The notes under the pieces: model-generated
What the model saw: the letters and a program-made list of their open reading frames with translations, nothing else
What the model was told of the DNA's origin: nothing
The model's database searches: none
Part shown: positions 1 to 40,143 of the stretch, piece after piece
How positions within the stretch are numbered: the first letter of the stretch is position 1
Layout of the letters: the number at the start of each line of letters is the position of its first letter
Made by a program: the position numbers and the translations under genes
From: Loripinus fragilis
Taxonomy: Eukaryota; Mollusca; Bivalvia; Lucinida; Lucinidae
NCBI GenBank assembly: GCA_964019695.1
Contig: OZ026530.1
Span: 36,194,835 to 36,258,834, forward strand
Direction of reading: 5' to 3'
DNA: 64,000 nt

Positions 1-1076
1 TATATTTAGCTATTTTACAAGCTCTGGGCACATAGAAAGTCTTCTATAAGCTTTTGACAGTATCTGAAAAAAGCGTTTTCATTTCTTTGGTCATTTAGAT
101 CAGGTCAGTGGTGTAACAGCTTTTTAGTAAAAAAATAGCTTCTTCTTTTGTACAAATCCTGATAATTGCAGAACATTGGGCAAAATATGCTGTCCAAAAT
201 TTTGCACAGCCTGTATTTAGCTGCTGAAGTTCCTTGTAGGAAATATACCCATGTATCTCTAATTAGTCAAATGATTTAGACGGCTTCATAAATCATTAAC
301 AGCCAAATTATATAGACAGTATTGTAAAACAATTTATGATTGAAAATGTATAAAAATATCTCCCTTTGTGCAAGCTCATATTCTTTTGTAAATTTTTCAT
401 ACAAAAGCGTTAAATGCACTCCTGACATGTTTGCTTTTAGGTCGCCTTACCTATCTGCATGTTCATTTTCCGAACATTTCGATTTTCATTTTTAAAATGT
501 TAAAGAACTATCATTGCTTTAAGTTTTCAAACCTTTCTTTTTTAATTGTTATTTTATTTGTTAATTTCACAACATGGTATTTTAATACTCATGTCCCAGC
601 ATAACCAAACTTACATATAGATTTAGGGCAACATTTAAGGTTGACCCGAAAGATTCTAAATTGCTTTATATGTGTTGAAACTTTTTTCACGCTAGGGATT
701 GATAGACCTGAAAAACAGTGAACGTCTGCAGCAAATGAATATACAAAAACGTGATGCAAGAAATAATGTAACTAGAAAATATGCATGAGGTCCGTATTAA
801 AACTTTGACACTTTCCAGCATGGCAATCAATGTCATAGATAGTCATAATACAGACCAAGTGATCTAAATGTTGGCTTAAGCTGCATGATGAATAAAGGTT
901 GATAATACAATTCTTAAAATGTTTTGTACTCCTGACATTCAAAGCTTCAGGATTTGCAAAACAACTATTATTTAAATATTAATAAAGCAGGTGAGTATGA
1001 TCAGGAAATATGGATATGATACTTCTTTACTGTATATTTCAAAATAGGTTTCCTTAATTTCAGTAACATGTTCTGT
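1..1076. other. AT-rich intronic DNA, nothing recognised
   Basis: Expected to lie within or beyond the intron that follows coronin exon 8. No reading frame, RNA gene or repeat recognised. Confidence 0.6.
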
Positions 1077-1123
1077 TGGTGCACATTGGAATTGCCTCAA
1101 AGTGGCAATTCCAATGTACACCT
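1077..1123. repeat. Short perfect-stem hairpin
   Basis: Arms GGTGCACATTGGAATTGCC and its near complement flank a 7-bp loop. It adjoins the tandem duplication that follows. Confidence 0.85.
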
Positions 1124-1312
1124 TCAACATATGTCCATTCAATAAATGAGTGTTGAAAAACCATAAAACAGGTATTCACAAACTTCTCAACTACTTTTTA
1201 TGTTTCGGTACAAACTGCACCTTCATCATATGTCAATTCAATAAATGAGTGTTGAAAAACCATAAAACAGGTTTTTACAAACTTCTCAACTACTTTTTAT
1301 GTTTCAGTGTAA
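1119..1312. repeat. Tandem duplication, ~99-bp unit, two copies
   Basis: Units beginning CACCTTCAACATATG (1119) and CACCTTCATCATATG (1218) are nearly identical through ACTACTTTTTATGTTTC. Confidence 0.92.
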
Positions 1313-1499
1313 AGAGCATGTAGAAATGAACATGTTTTTGTGTAGTTTGGCACGCACCTGGATGGCAATAATAGATAGCCAATTTTATATTATTGACAGC
1401 TTATCTTTAGATGTTTCATTGGAATGAAATGCTAACTTGGTGGTTGCCAGGTTGTATTTTAAGGGCTTCTAAAGTTTGGCACTGAATTGAATAAACAAT

Positions 1500-1790
1500 A
1501 ATTCAAGCACCTCCACCCCCATCCGTGGCTCTTTGGCTGGCAGCTGTACTTATGGGGGTGATTCTTTTGTTGTTTTTTCATTGTTTATTGTTGCTCTAAA
1601 TGTTTGTTGGGGTTTTGTATGGGGTCGTGTTTCGTTATGCAGGACCTTGTGTCCTTTATAGTTTTGTAATCCTCCTCTGGTGGAAAGAGAGCTGGTTGCT
1701 TCACTTTTATTTTCTTCTTTGTCTTGTGTGACTATTGCTGTTCTTTGCCTCTTCCTCATGGTGCAGTGTGTGATAGTGGCATTTTATTGG
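1500..1790. repeat. Dispersed repeat shared with 58760-58990
   Basis: The two segments share an ordered series of short matches (AGAGAGCTGG, TGCTT, TGTCTT, TTGTG, CTCTTCCTCA/ CCTCTCAGTGC). The minus-strand frame here (69 residues) is therefore probably not a gene. Confidence 0.55.
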
Positions 1791-3734
1791 AATACTCACT
1801 TAGATTCAATCTTAAGATGTCTTTTGTCAAACTAAATTCACTAACGAAAATCACTTCAACATTAAGGTATTTTAAATGTGGTTGAGCACATACCTATATC
1901 ACTGAAGAACTTTGCAATTTTCATGAGGCAAGAAAGTAAACATTGTATTTTTTAAATTCAAACTCAGACACTCAAACTATACATTTTAGAATCTATGATA
2001 TATGTAGATAGTGCTCAAATAAGAATTAAATTCCCACTAACGTGTTGATTTTACACCTTTTACTTCCCACTTATGTACCAATTTTAGAATGTTCAGACCG
2101 AGCGCATTGTTTAAGTAACTTAGCAGTTAAAGTGCTTCCACTGATTAAGTCACTAGCATAAGAACACATTCTGGTAAGTCGAATTAGCTGCAAACTATAT
2201 ACACCATATGGAGAGCAAGGAACATCGCAATGAAGAAATAGGAAATTTAATACATGTATTTCAAAGTCTAAATCCAAAAAGCAGGCTTACGCATAAAAAT
2301 GCTTTTTTTAAAGCTCTGTTGGATATATCTGAATCACCATTTGGTCCAAATAAGAATAAGCGATATTGAGTTAGTCATCTAGCTATCTTGAAGTAAATAT
2401 GGACTTTTCAATAACACCCGCTTGATTATTGTCAGAAAGAGACACCGTGAAGTCTCACTTATAACAAAACATTAACAAATCTACCACAAAAGAAACACAC
2501 CTAGGACCCAATGGAATACCTACAATTGGTATATGCAATTAAGAGTCAAATCTTATAGATATATCTCCAAATAGATAACGAATAACATTGCAAACTTTCA
2601 GACATAAGCACCATTTGTTTTAGTTAATCAGAAGTGAAAAAAACACATTTCTCATTTCAAACCAAATAAACCGAGCCCCATTTATGAGGCAATGTATTAT
2701 AGAGAACGCAGATCACAGAATACCACTAAAGAGCCAGCCAGTGCTGGGGCCTTTATAGTTGTTGCACTTTCCAAAAATGCGCATGAGTAGACATAATCTA
2801 AACCCGTCTACTGATTATAAATCAAATAACTTCTCAATGTTTAACGAGGAATTCATTTTTCTAGCCTATATAAGAATTGTCGTTGTAGATTTTAGCTACA
2901 TTGTATTTGAAAGCAGACCTACATTCATACCTACTTTCAGAATGTATAGAAAAATCGTTATGCATTTTAAAAAGCTTGATTATTGGCTATTTCTTTAATA
3001 TATATTCATGCCGACTTTTATGTCATTTTTTCATTTATTCTTATTACTCTATTAATCTATAAATGCAAATAAAAAAGGGAAAATATTTACAAAATAACTA
3101 ATTAGTCTAAGGTATTTGCTCGTCTATTGTTCTGCCTGTGTTATCTGTCTCTTCCTAACGATGCCGTGGATTGATCTGCAGTCTATGAATGTGACGTTTC
3201 CTGGTCATATTCACTTTCTTGTTGAAATAGCTGCTTTTCTTACATTGGGTTTCTCAAAATAAAATGGCGACAACTTGCAAACTTGTGAACGTTACAACGT
3301 TTTCACGTGCAAAGTTTTCCTTAATCACAGCATCTGCTCAATCATCATTTCCGAGCGCAGCGATTTCCATGCAAAGTCATGAAAGCGATGCACGGCCCTA
3401 TAAAGGATGCTTCAAATTTAAAACCACCATGTTTAAGCAACATGCGAATTACATGGTATGAATATGGATAGTTTCATGATTTATAACGGCTTCGATCTCT
3501 TTAGCACATGCGTATGTTATGCAAGAATAATCATTTGAGATAGAGTGTATGTTTCCTTTTTTCTTAATTATATATATACCTGCGATTTTCTTATCTATAT
3601 TTTTGATAAAATGCTTTTGCATCAGTTTTCACTTAGTTCTATTGGCCGTCTCATGTAATAGCGGTTCTTTTTATCCTCAGTGCAGTTTTGTATGGGTATA
3701 AGTGTAGCTATGCTGTGTGTTGAGAGTGGAACTA

Positions 3735-3815
3735 TATACTGTCCTGCCAGCCAAGAGTGACAGTGACATCAGGTTTTGTTTACAAAGTTATTAGGAACCT
3801 ATAATCGATAGATCA
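3735..3815. repeat. Dispersed repeat shared with 44825-44910
   Basis: Both contain TGTCCTGCCAGCCAAGAGTG followed by ACAGTG-CATCA and GTTTGCAAAGTTAT, diverging afterwards. Confidence 0.75.
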
Positions 3816-3923
3816 CTTGTATATACTGTTTGTTTGATATATCATACATACAACCTTAAAGGGATTTGGATTGGATTTTCTCCATCTTTGAAATATTGGG
3901 TTTTTACCATGACAAGAGCCAGA

Positions 3924-5978
3924 GGGCTACGGACACTACAATATTAAGTATAACATGTATACAACTCGTAATAAAAAGTGTAACATTATATTTTTGCAAG
4001 TTAAATACAATACTCAATCTTTGTCAGTACCTTAACATTTCACACAATTAAAAAAATTAGAAATTCAATAAAATTGAAAAATGTACATTTTTTTTGTTCT
4101 ACTCATGGTATATTTTGTAAAAAGGATATCTTAACCAACCTTTGAACCGACTGCTTTTTTCACACAATGACATTTTTCATTTGTAGGCAAATAGGGCTAC
4201 GGACACTACATGTCACGTTGTGCTATTAATATAGCGTATTTTTGCCAATATCATTAAATGAACTAGTCTTTTTGTAAACTGGTGGTTCACAAGTAGAAGC
4301 AATGACATTCAAAACAAAAAAAATTCTCTTTTCATATTTTGAATTTTCTTCTTACTTTTTTACCATCAAATTGGGGATTGGAATAAATACATAATAAAAA
4401 AATCTCTATCTATGTAGAAGAATTCATATTGTATTAGACTTTGATGTCTAAAGCTTTTCAATTTAAATCATCATAATGATATCGTCTATAACACAATAAT
4501 TTTGGTAAGAAGTCTTAAGAATCTATTAATGTTGACGCAGGGCAACGGACACTACTCATTTGTTACAACAGAACATCACAGCAGGTTTTCTTAAATATTG
4601 CTCTGAGGGACATACACAATGAAATCAAAACTAGTTTTACTGAAATTTCATGTTTTATTGTATTAACACATGCTTGAAAGGAGTTCAAATGACTGTATTT
4701 CAGGCTATTAAGTACTATCAATTCTAGTATGAGGACTCCAATCCCTCAGGACAGGTGTAAAAGTTCAATGCTAGTGGTGACTAGATAGAGTGTCTTATGG
4801 TCATGCGTAAAATGATTGTAACTCCTAGTCTGTTTCAGGTTGTTTATATCTACAGTAGATTACAAACATTTCATGAACTTATGCAGAAAATTAGAAGTGT
4901 AAAATATCTATACTTGTATACATGTTCATTGTTCAATTAGTAGTGTAATACTGTTAGTTAAGTGAATTACTATACTTGAATGCTGGTGCAACAAATAAAC
5001 ACATGTTTAAAATTTAACATGTAACATTTAAACAATTTACAGGCGTGGAAGCTTTATTTAGAAAACATTTCATTTCTGTACAGCAAGATGATAAATGTGG
5101 AAACTTCAACTTCAGTCAATCATTCAACAACAAGAGCTATTGTTTTGGGGTTTGATTCATTTTTGATAGCTTCTGTTTCAGTCTATGCTTTATTAAGTTG
5201 AGACATTGTGGATAGTTAGTAAGTTGAGAATTTGTGGATAGTAAGACTGATGCAAGCAGTAATATTATACCGATTTTACAGTCAAATACACTTTATTAAG
5301 AGTTATCACGCTTGACATGCCAAATAAGGGGATAATGCAAAAAGAAAAGTCAATGGTTATTAAACATGTCTTTATATTAGCAAGAATACCATTTGAATGG
5401 TGTGCCATACCTAGCGTTTGCTTGTCTAAGTATATCATTGGTAGAAACTTTCCATTTTTCTTATTGATATAAAAAGCACTGTCCTTTGCAAAGAAACCTG
5501 GAGAAGGAAAAATGGTAACAATGGTAGTTTTATCCCAGGTACTTTTATCACAATTCTCGTTTCAGTCTGGAATGATGATATGAATGCAGGCAATGAACAA
5601 CTAAATATAATGTATGCCCAACAGATAGGTCTCGAGCTCCTCAGGTCTTCCCTAAGAAAAGCAGTTCATTGCTTTAATCACATAGTGGAAATTTTAGATT
5701 CCTGAAAACAACTCTTGGTTGACTTTGTATAGCTATGTACTAAAAAAGGAAGAGGGCTTGTTTATGTCTCCATAAAACTAGTGAAATATTGTAGGGCTTT
5801 ACGGGGCTACGGACAAAATTGCAGACCAGAGGCCACGGAAGTTAAATACTGCAGCTGTCTGGAATTGTTATTTGTTTGCTAATGTCCCCATACGCAATAG
5901 AAAAAAACAAGGATTTGAAAATACGTGTACACATCTATCATTAAAAGTAGGCTGAAAATTGGGGCTAGGGACACTACA
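3924..5978 (+). repeat. Five spaced copies of a 17-bp motif
   Basis: GGGCTACGGACACTACA or a close variant occurs at 3924, 4194, 4540, 5804 (truncated) and 5962, always on the plus strand, within otherwise featureless AT-rich DNA. No terminal inverted repeats were found. It is possibly the remains of one mobile element with iterated protein-binding sites. Confidence 0.65.
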
Positions 5979-6702
5979 CAAAAGTACAAAAATCGACCGA
6001 CTGGCATTTTATTATATGTTTCTTATAGGCAGACATATTTGAATTTTCTGGCACTGTTGGTTTTATTATATGCAACAATTATAATAATTACCAGATGATT
6101 CAATCTTTGATCAAAATAACGTAGCTTTAGTGTAGGTGGTATAAAATGACATTATCATAACGACGCGGTATAGTACTTTTAAAATTACATTAAATTTTAT
6201 CATTGCAATATTTCTAGAAGTTTTTGACCATTTGGAATCCATCATGTGCAATACTTTACTAACCATAGCATCTCCAAATGATTGAATAGGGCATGTTTTC
6301 AAGATTTAATGTGCAAATTGGTCAATTTCAAAATGAAACAACATAACGCTGAAAAAAGTGCTATTATACGCTATATTTCTGGTCGTGAAAAACTGAAACT
6401 TCAAATGAACATGACATGTTATATATCATTTTGAAGGATTTGATGAGTTCTATATAGAGAACTTACTGGCATACAATTTTAGGCAGCATAGAAGTTATTA
6501 AAGTAAGTAAGGGTACAAAGATCAGGAATCGATACAATCAAGTACCACACCTGACCCAGGATACCAATGGGAAAGTAACAAACTTACAGTTAGACACCAC
6601 AAACGAGAGCCAAGAGGTCAGCCCTTTCCCAGCAGGTGACCACAAGGCACATATAAACAGACGCATACAAATGCATAGCAAACACAAGACAGAAAAAACA
6701 TA

Positions 6703-7664
6703 CGAGGGTCACCCAATAAGTTCTGACAATGGCCTCATATCTCAGAAACTGTTATTGAAATCAGAATTCTATTGCCCATTTCATGTGGCCAAGGGTGTTG
6801 CCTACTCATGGTTTAAATATGGAGTTTGTATCATAACCTGATCCGATGCTATACAAATTTGCAAACAACACTGTGAGAGCCCATGACCGCGAAAACTCAC
6901 GTTTTTAACTGATTTTTGCTGGGGGTAGAGTTAGTTAATGATGCAGTATGCATCTTTGGAAAGTTATATTAGTGGTTGATGATGTTGTCTGAATACACAA
7001 TTGACCCATAAAAGCAAATACCACAATGACATTAACGTAGTTGCTCTGAACGTTCTTTGTTGCTAGGCAACAACAGAAATTTAGATTTTTGTCTCACTTT
7101 AAGCGCTAATTATAAAATAGTATATTTTGAACACTTATATAAGCAATTACGACAAATTTGCGTATTGATAGACACATGTTTCGATAAATCTGTTCTATAG
7201 TGTACTTAAACACATAGAAAATAATAACTTTCATTAAATGTTTTATACCAAATATAATACACTATTAGTGCAACCCATTTTCAAGGAAAATATTTTTTGC
7301 AAAATCGGTGATATATCATAATCAAAACCCTGGCGACGCCATAGTTGCAACCTAAATTATTATCTATGACGTTCAAAATCAACACACATAATGTCTTTAT
7401 TTATCTAAATAAAAAGTTTTAAAAAGAAGTCTGTTATTTCTTAGAAATTTGGGCATGTGTATCGCATATAGTGTCCTGTCCATGTCCCTTTACCTTGTGT
7501 TCTTTGGTTGCCTAGCAACCGTTGCGATTGCAACATGGAAAATATTTGAACTTGTGATACAATTCCCTATATTCTAAATAATATGTGAAGATTAATGAAA
7601 CACATCCTAGAGAAAAGGGTTTTGTTTTATGGGGTCATTGTCAGAACATTATGGATGACCCTCG
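6703..7664. mobile_element. Non-autonomous mariner-type element with TA target duplication
   Basis: Inverted termini CGAGGGTCACCCAATAAGTT (left) and CGAGGGTCATCCATAATGTT (right, reversed) extend about 30 bp. TA flanks both ends (6701-6702, 7665-7666). The length is 962 bp and no transposase frame is seen. The interior holds two RFX X-box palindromes, GTTGCTAGGCAAC at 7059 and GGTTGCCTAGCAACC at 7506. It is related to the element at 16566-17483. Confidence 0.88.
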
Positions 7665-7666
7665 TA

Positions 7667-8161
7667 AAAGATCCACAAAAGAAGAACCGCCTTGGAACGG
7701 TCAGTAAACTATTTTACTGGAGGGCTTAAACCAGTTTGACGGTGCACCAACCTCACCCTTAGTTCAGATGTGGATTAAGACACAAACACGAAACATAAAT
7801 TACAAAAATGATCCACAAAAGAAGTACCACATTAGAACGGTCAGTAAGACATATGCATATGCCTCTTTGAATATCCCTATCTGATTGTGTTTTTGCCGAT
7901 AGTATTCGGCTTTCTGTCCTTCCATCCCCCTTCAAGTAGTAGGTACCTTGTGTATGCAACTCCTCCTACAGATGTGAAACTTTACATGTGTTTAGGTCAT
8001 GATCTGATGATGTGCATTTATTTAGATGTCGGATTATATTTTGTCACTTTTTTCACAAAATGAACTTAGTCATTTTTCTGGCCAAAGTCTTGTGTATGCA
8101 ACTCCTCCTACAGTTTTACACTAAACGTGTTTAGATCATGATCTGAACATGTATGTGCATA
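7667..8161. repeat. Diverged tandem repeats, ~140-bp spacing, next to gap
   Basis: GATCCACAAAAGAAG recurs at about 7670 and 7809, and TTGTGTATGCAACTCCTCC at about 7950 and 8093. Reads may have collapsed here. Confidence 0.7.
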
Positions 8162-8184
8162 NNNNNNNNNNNNNNNNNNNNNNN
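8162..8184. other. Assembly gap (23 N)
   Basis: A run of 23 N. The flanks carry tandem copies of a ~140-bp unit, so the gap may be a collapsed repeat. Confidence 0.99.
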
Positions 8185-8631
8185 ACAACAAAGGATGTAA
8201 ACTTTCAGAACTAGAGACGAAGGACAAAACAGATACAGGCAATTCCTGTTATCTCGAACTCCAGGCGACGGAGGCTATCACTCGAATTATCAATTATAAG
8301 AGTTAACTATTTGGGAAGGCATAGCTACCGAAGTCGCTAAAATTACTGAGTCCATCATGACTTTTATGGAGCTATAACGTGCATGTAATGGTAAACAGAT
8401 ATTATTGGATAAGGATTGAAATAGAAATAAAGAAGTTACATGTACATTGTACTTTGTTCCTGTGTTTATCAGCACTGTTGTGCTTGTACCCAAAATAGCA
8501 CAGTCCTTAGTTTCAAGACCCGATCTGACCATATCTATTTCCCTCAAGATAAGCTTGTTGGCCCCGAGATAAGCTTGTTTGAGACAAGGAGACCAATGGA
8601 TTAACTCATTTTGACAGTAGTTGTAGGAAGA

Positions 8632-9480
8632 TTAACTCGATCGTTTAAAAAGGTTATTAAAGTTGCTCAGCACTGGGAATATGTTTGAAAAAAGATCGGG
8701 GTTTGTGAACAACAGATGCCCTGACCAGCCTGCACATCTACGCAGTGTGATCAGTGTATTTGTTATTTGCTCTTTGGAAAGTATTTTATCTAAACTGGCG
8801 TTTGGCAAGAAGATGTTTTCATGAAATATATCAGACTGAAAATACATCAAAGGCTGCAAACTTTCAGAACTTCATCATGTGAATGCTGATTCAATACAGA
8901 CCAAATAGCATGAGGTAATTATTACATTGTTGCAACCTGGCTGATCAATAACAACAACAAACATCAAATACAGGAAACCTAGCACAGGTTTAGATAAAAA
9001 AAAATTGAGCGAAAAATTGTAAATACTTTCTTACTCATCAGTTTTAACATATGTTATACAGTCAGGTCCAGATTGGTCTTGCGATCAGGACTAGATTGGT
9101 CTTTTTCTCAATATTGATCTTACTACTGGTAACCATGTAAGCCAGTACCACCTGTAACATGTGGGTAACCTGGGAGGGTCACCCATCTAGGAGTTTTCTC
9201 TAGGCCTCTACACAAAACTAGAAAGTGGCAGCTATTCTAGAAACTAGCCTGTCACAACCTGAGTAACAGTAGCTTCACAGCAGGAGTCAACAGGCCGACT
9301 TCTGGGTGCTGTAGCAGTCGTCCAACAGAAGAGCACTACTAATTCATGGTGCCAACGGTGGAGCACACAGCCCAAGTCAGCTTCACTTACTTTGCAAGAG
9401 ACACAAAGTATTCATGATTCCATGAACCTTCCAAAAATCGAATTCATTTCTTAAACTATTAGCTCACCTATGAGCCTTTG
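8632..9480. repeat. Fragments of dispersed repeats, no gene
   Basis: 8690-8780 carries the GACCAGCCTGCACATC core of the CCTGTCTTC MITE family. 9028-9060 matches the left end of the AAAGAACCGTCTC hairpin family. 9395-9450 matches the right half of the hairpin at 25275-25430. No exon was found. Confidence 0.6.
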
Positions 9481-9899
9481 GCTTCAGTGAGCTAAATATA
9501 TGTTACTATCTTTTTAGCACATCATATATTCCAACCAATGAGATCACCGTAGTTATCACATTTTTGTTAGTCACACTACAAACATGAATACCACACTATC
9601 TAGTGGGGATAATGTTTTTTTTTATATTTGGTCCCACTTATCATGTATCAAAGCAGCAAAGGCAAGGATTATTTGCAGGTGGGATTTTGCTCATTTTTCT
9701 GCCAAAAACTCTCATTGAAATTGCCTTGAAAGAAAAGACTCATAGCCAAACATAATTTAGCTGAGGATTTAAAATTTCTTAAATTTCTTGCAGAAAATTC
9801 TTAATTTTTCTGAACAGCTTTTGGTTAAATGAAATATTTTCTCTCATAGTATTCTGAGCCACAGGTCCAGTTAAGGATTTTTTTCAGCCTAAAATTAAA

Positions 9900-10018
9900 A
9901 TTAATTTCTTGCCCATTAATTCAACATGTGTTTGGTCGCTCAAAAGAACCGTCTCAATGAGACAGTTCTATTGAGTACCAACAACATATGTTTTGGCTGA
10001 GAAATAAGAAAGTAAATT
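9900..10018. mobile_element. Palindromic MITE (AAAGAACCGTCTC family), copy 1
   Basis: Core CAAAAGAACCGTCTC is mirrored by GAGACAGTTCTATTG, with outer arms ending in ACATATGTTTTGGCTGAGAA. The same ~110-bp hairpin recurs at 10940, 23836, 24032, 24300, 24640, 29228, 31515, 38862, 41096 and 43533. Confidence 0.85.
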
Positions 10019-10069
10019 TTTAATTACACACCCATATCTATAGTCCAGTCATGCAATAGCTCATAATAA

Positions 10070-37360
<27,291 letters not shown>

Positions 37361-37634
37361 TATGGAAAACAAACGATAAAAATTGGTTTCAATCATTTTT
37401 GGATGCTTGTGACTTTTCAGTATAGAGGGTTGCACCATTTGGACATGTGCTGTACTTTAATCATTGAAGCGTGACTTAAATCAAAAATTCGTTTTGATTG
37501 CAGATATCTGGATCTATGAAATACATGCATAATGAGCTTAGTTTTTATTGTGTTAAGTGTTAAAGATGGAACTGAATCTAAATATCCTTCAATTGTTTTT
37601 CTGAGTATAGTAACAGTAAATTTGTTAATTGTAA

Positions 37635-37710
37635 TTATAGAGTAAGGAAGCCTAAATGTTCGCATATGAAATGTCATCATCATCTGAAACATACAATAAA
37701 TTTCAAATTA
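37635..37710 (-). repeat. Second copy of the exon 1 acceptor region
   Basis: Minus strand: TGTATGTTTCAG|ATGATGATGACATTTCATAT then GCGAACATTTAGG. The acceptor AG and an ATG are kept. The continuation (ACTCTATAATTACAATT) matches the copy at 36483 better than the real exon, so the two copies share an ancestor. Confidence 0.82.
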
Positions 37711-37711
37711 A

Positions 37712-37928
37712 ATGCCAATCGCAACAAAAGTCGTCTGCTTTTCTCATCTGCTGAAATGTTTAAGAAGCCTCTATGGCAAACAGTGTGGACCCAGATCAGA
37801 CTGCTCCTAGGAGCAGTCTGTTCTGGGTCCACGCTGTTTGCTTCTATACTTAATTCGTCAGTAATGTCATGCAATTATTTGCAGCAGACGACATTTTCAG
37901 ATGCTTTTTTTTCTTGGCGCTTTAAGGG
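37712..37928. mobile_element. TTAA-flanked (piggyBac-like) MITE with inner hairpin
   Basis: TTAA stands on both sides (37708-37711, 37929-37932). The interior CCAATCGCAACAAAAG and GCAGACGACATTTTCAGATG is shared with 43088-43320. The inner hairpin 37763-37845 (CAAACAGTGTGGACCCAGAT) belongs to the CAAACAG family. Confidence 0.8.
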
Positions 37929-38495
37929 TTAACTTCATTATGAAGAAATGAAAATTCTGTGATCAATTGATCTCTGCTTTCATTTTTTAAGAATCACCCC
38001 AAACAATCAGTATTAAAGAAAATTACCATACAGTATTAGAGAAAATTACCCTACAGTCCTTATGATGTCAACTGTATTCCTCATTTATTGGCAGCTTCTG
38101 TTGTCTGCAGATAGCATGATTTGTATGCAGTTTCACACCGTAAGCGGCAAATTACTGAACACAATTTTTTAAATAAAATTGCATTTCAAACAAAAATTTA
38201 TAATGGTTTTCGATCGTAAAAATACACATTTTGTCAACTGGTAAATCTATATTTATTATTATTTATATATTATTGTTCTACATCATTTTTTTGGCAATTG
38301 AAATGTTTTTAGGGCTATCGACAACCCTTTTATATATTATAAATAAACATGTTTGTCATTGCCGCCTACCCAATATGAGATTGGGTTTGGCAGACAAGGA
38401 CAAAGAATGTAAAATTACCAAATATGCAAAGAGTTCAGAGAAAATAAGGAAAAATGCCCAGCAGGAATAATAACAAGGCCTCTTGATAAGGGTGT

Positions 38496-38831
38496 TTGTT
38501 TGTTTGTTTGTTTGTTTGTTTTGTTGCTTTACGTCCAAAGTCAACAGCTATGGTCATTGCGGGACATTCAGTTCACCTAATCACACTTTTTCCTGGGCAG
38601 GCTTGAACAAGTGGTTAACCAGTAATTCGTGCACATACTTTCGCTTGTTACTGATGACAACCCTTCTTGAATGAATCAGCGGAAGGGAGGAGAATGATCG
38701 TAGAAATTATTTCATGATCAATCTCCACGAAAGTATGGGACCGGGCTGGGATCGAACTCGCGACCCCTGGATCTGCAGTCAGACACGCATCTGTAGCCAG
38801 ACACGTTACCGACTGCGCTACTCGGCCCGGT
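38496..38831 (-). mobile_element. tRNA-derived SINE, family 1, copy 2
   Basis: Minus-strand A box TAGCGCAGTCGG and B box AGTTCGATCCC; the tail ends in a CAAA repeat (38496-38520). A 13-bp target duplication, TTGATAAGGGTGT, lies at 38483-38495 and 38832-38844. Confidence 0.95.
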
Positions 38832-38861
38832 TTGATAAGGGTGTGAAATAAAAAAAATGTT

Positions 38862-38940
38862 TCTTATTTCTCAACCAAAACATATGTAGTGGGTGCTCAA
38901 AAGAACTGTATCTATGAGACTGTTCAAACTTTGAATGTTA
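38862..38940. mobile_element. AAAGAACCGTCTC-family hairpin, truncated copy 9
   Basis: TTTCTTATTTCTCAACCAAA and GTGCTCAAAAGAACTGTAT are present; the second arm is cut after GAGACTGTTC. Confidence 0.72.
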
Positions 38941-38992
38941 GAAAATAGTCAATAATTTGTTTATCTCAACCTTTCTTGTTGTATTACCATTT

Positions 38993-39070
38993 TTGAAAAC
39001 ACTGTAGATCCAGATCAGCTGGCTTCTGATGAAGCCATCTGATCAGGATCTACACTGTTTTCCACTCTGA
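38993..39070. repeat. CAAACAG-type hairpin
   Basis: AAAACACTGTAGATCCAGAT is mirrored by GATCAGGATCTACACTGTTTT. Confidence 0.85.
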
Positions 39071-39195
39071 TCGTACATACATGCTTACAACTGGAATGCT
39101 GCAGGTTTACAGGATAAACATTGAGTGAAGAATATAAAGGTATTCAGCATGACAAGGGTTTACACTTTGCCTACTAGTGTCGTCGGCTGATAACC

Positions 39196-39480
39196 TTTGT
39201 AAACAGTTTGTACCCAGATCAGGACCAACAAAACATCGTGCCTAGGCCTGCTCCATATCCAAACTGTTTGACACAGACTGATGGTATAACTTTAAGAATT
39301 GTTTAAAAAAACGTTGATTTTGAAAAAACAGCCGATGACAAAAATGCCTGCAAAATTACCCAGTAAGCAAAGAGTTAACCTAGCTATTTAAGCATGTAAC
39401 CTTTGCAAACAGTTTGTACCTAGATCAGGCCCGACAAAATGCCGGGCCTGATCCGAATCCAAACTGTTTGACACATACTC
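39196..39480. repeat. Two CAAACAG-type hairpins in tandem (~206-bp period)
   Basis: AAACAGTTTGTACCCAGATC (39196) and CAAACAGTTTGTACCTAGAT (39402) each pair with a CCAAACTGTTTGACAC end. The spacer GTTGATTTTGAAAAA-CAG is also repeated. Confidence 0.85.
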
Positions 39481-39577
39481 TGATGGTGTTCCTTAAAGAA
39501 TTTTTTCAAAAAAGTTGATTTTGAAAAATCAGTCGGTGACAAAAAAGCATGCAAAATTACCCAGTAGGAAAAGCGAT

Positions 39578-39789
39578 AACCCTTAAAGTGCCACCTATAA
39601 TTTGCAGCAGACGACAATTTCAAATTTTGCTGATTTTTCAAAAATAACACATAAGGTATGACATTTCATGAGAATCGTCTGCTGGCAGACGATTTTCATG
39701 AAATATCATACCTTATTTTTTCTGAAAATCGGGAAAAATGTTGCAAAATTTGTTGTCTGCTGCAGTTGTGATTGAGGCATTAAGGGTTA
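39578..39789. mobile_element. piggyBac-like palindromic MITE
   Basis: Ends AACCCTTAAAGTGCC and inverted GGCATTAAGGGTTAA, with TTAA intact on the right only. The long inner stem meets at CGTCTGCTGGCAGACG. Confidence 0.78.
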
Positions 39790-40143
39790 ACCTATATAAG
39801 CATGTCAATTTCTCAGGTGTCTGGATTGAGTGAGATCTCTATCTTTGTTTAAATATTGACATATTTACCAAATTGCCTAACATGTGATAAGAAGTCTGTA
39901 ATTGCCAATTTATCAAAATCTAATGAAGGTTATCCCACTTTTTAACTAATGTGTTGTTAACTTTGTATGCCTCAGTCACACAGGACGTAACCAGACGTGC
40001 ATGCGGCATATAAGGTGGCATCTGTTCGCATACATATATCGCCAGTTTCATATACAGAATTTTTGGTCCTTGTCCAGTGATATCAAGTTTTGAGCAAGTT
40101 CTAAACAACTTGTTGGTCAGTAATTCAAAATGTCATTCATTTT

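Noticed and set aside
1550..1759. Minus-strand 69-codon frame
   Set aside because: Lies in a dispersed repeat related to 58760-58990, and has no splice-compatible link to coronin.
3264..3461. Plus-strand 65-codon frame starting ATGGCGACAACTTG
   Set aside because: Reasonable start context but no motif, no donor at its end, and no supporting exons.
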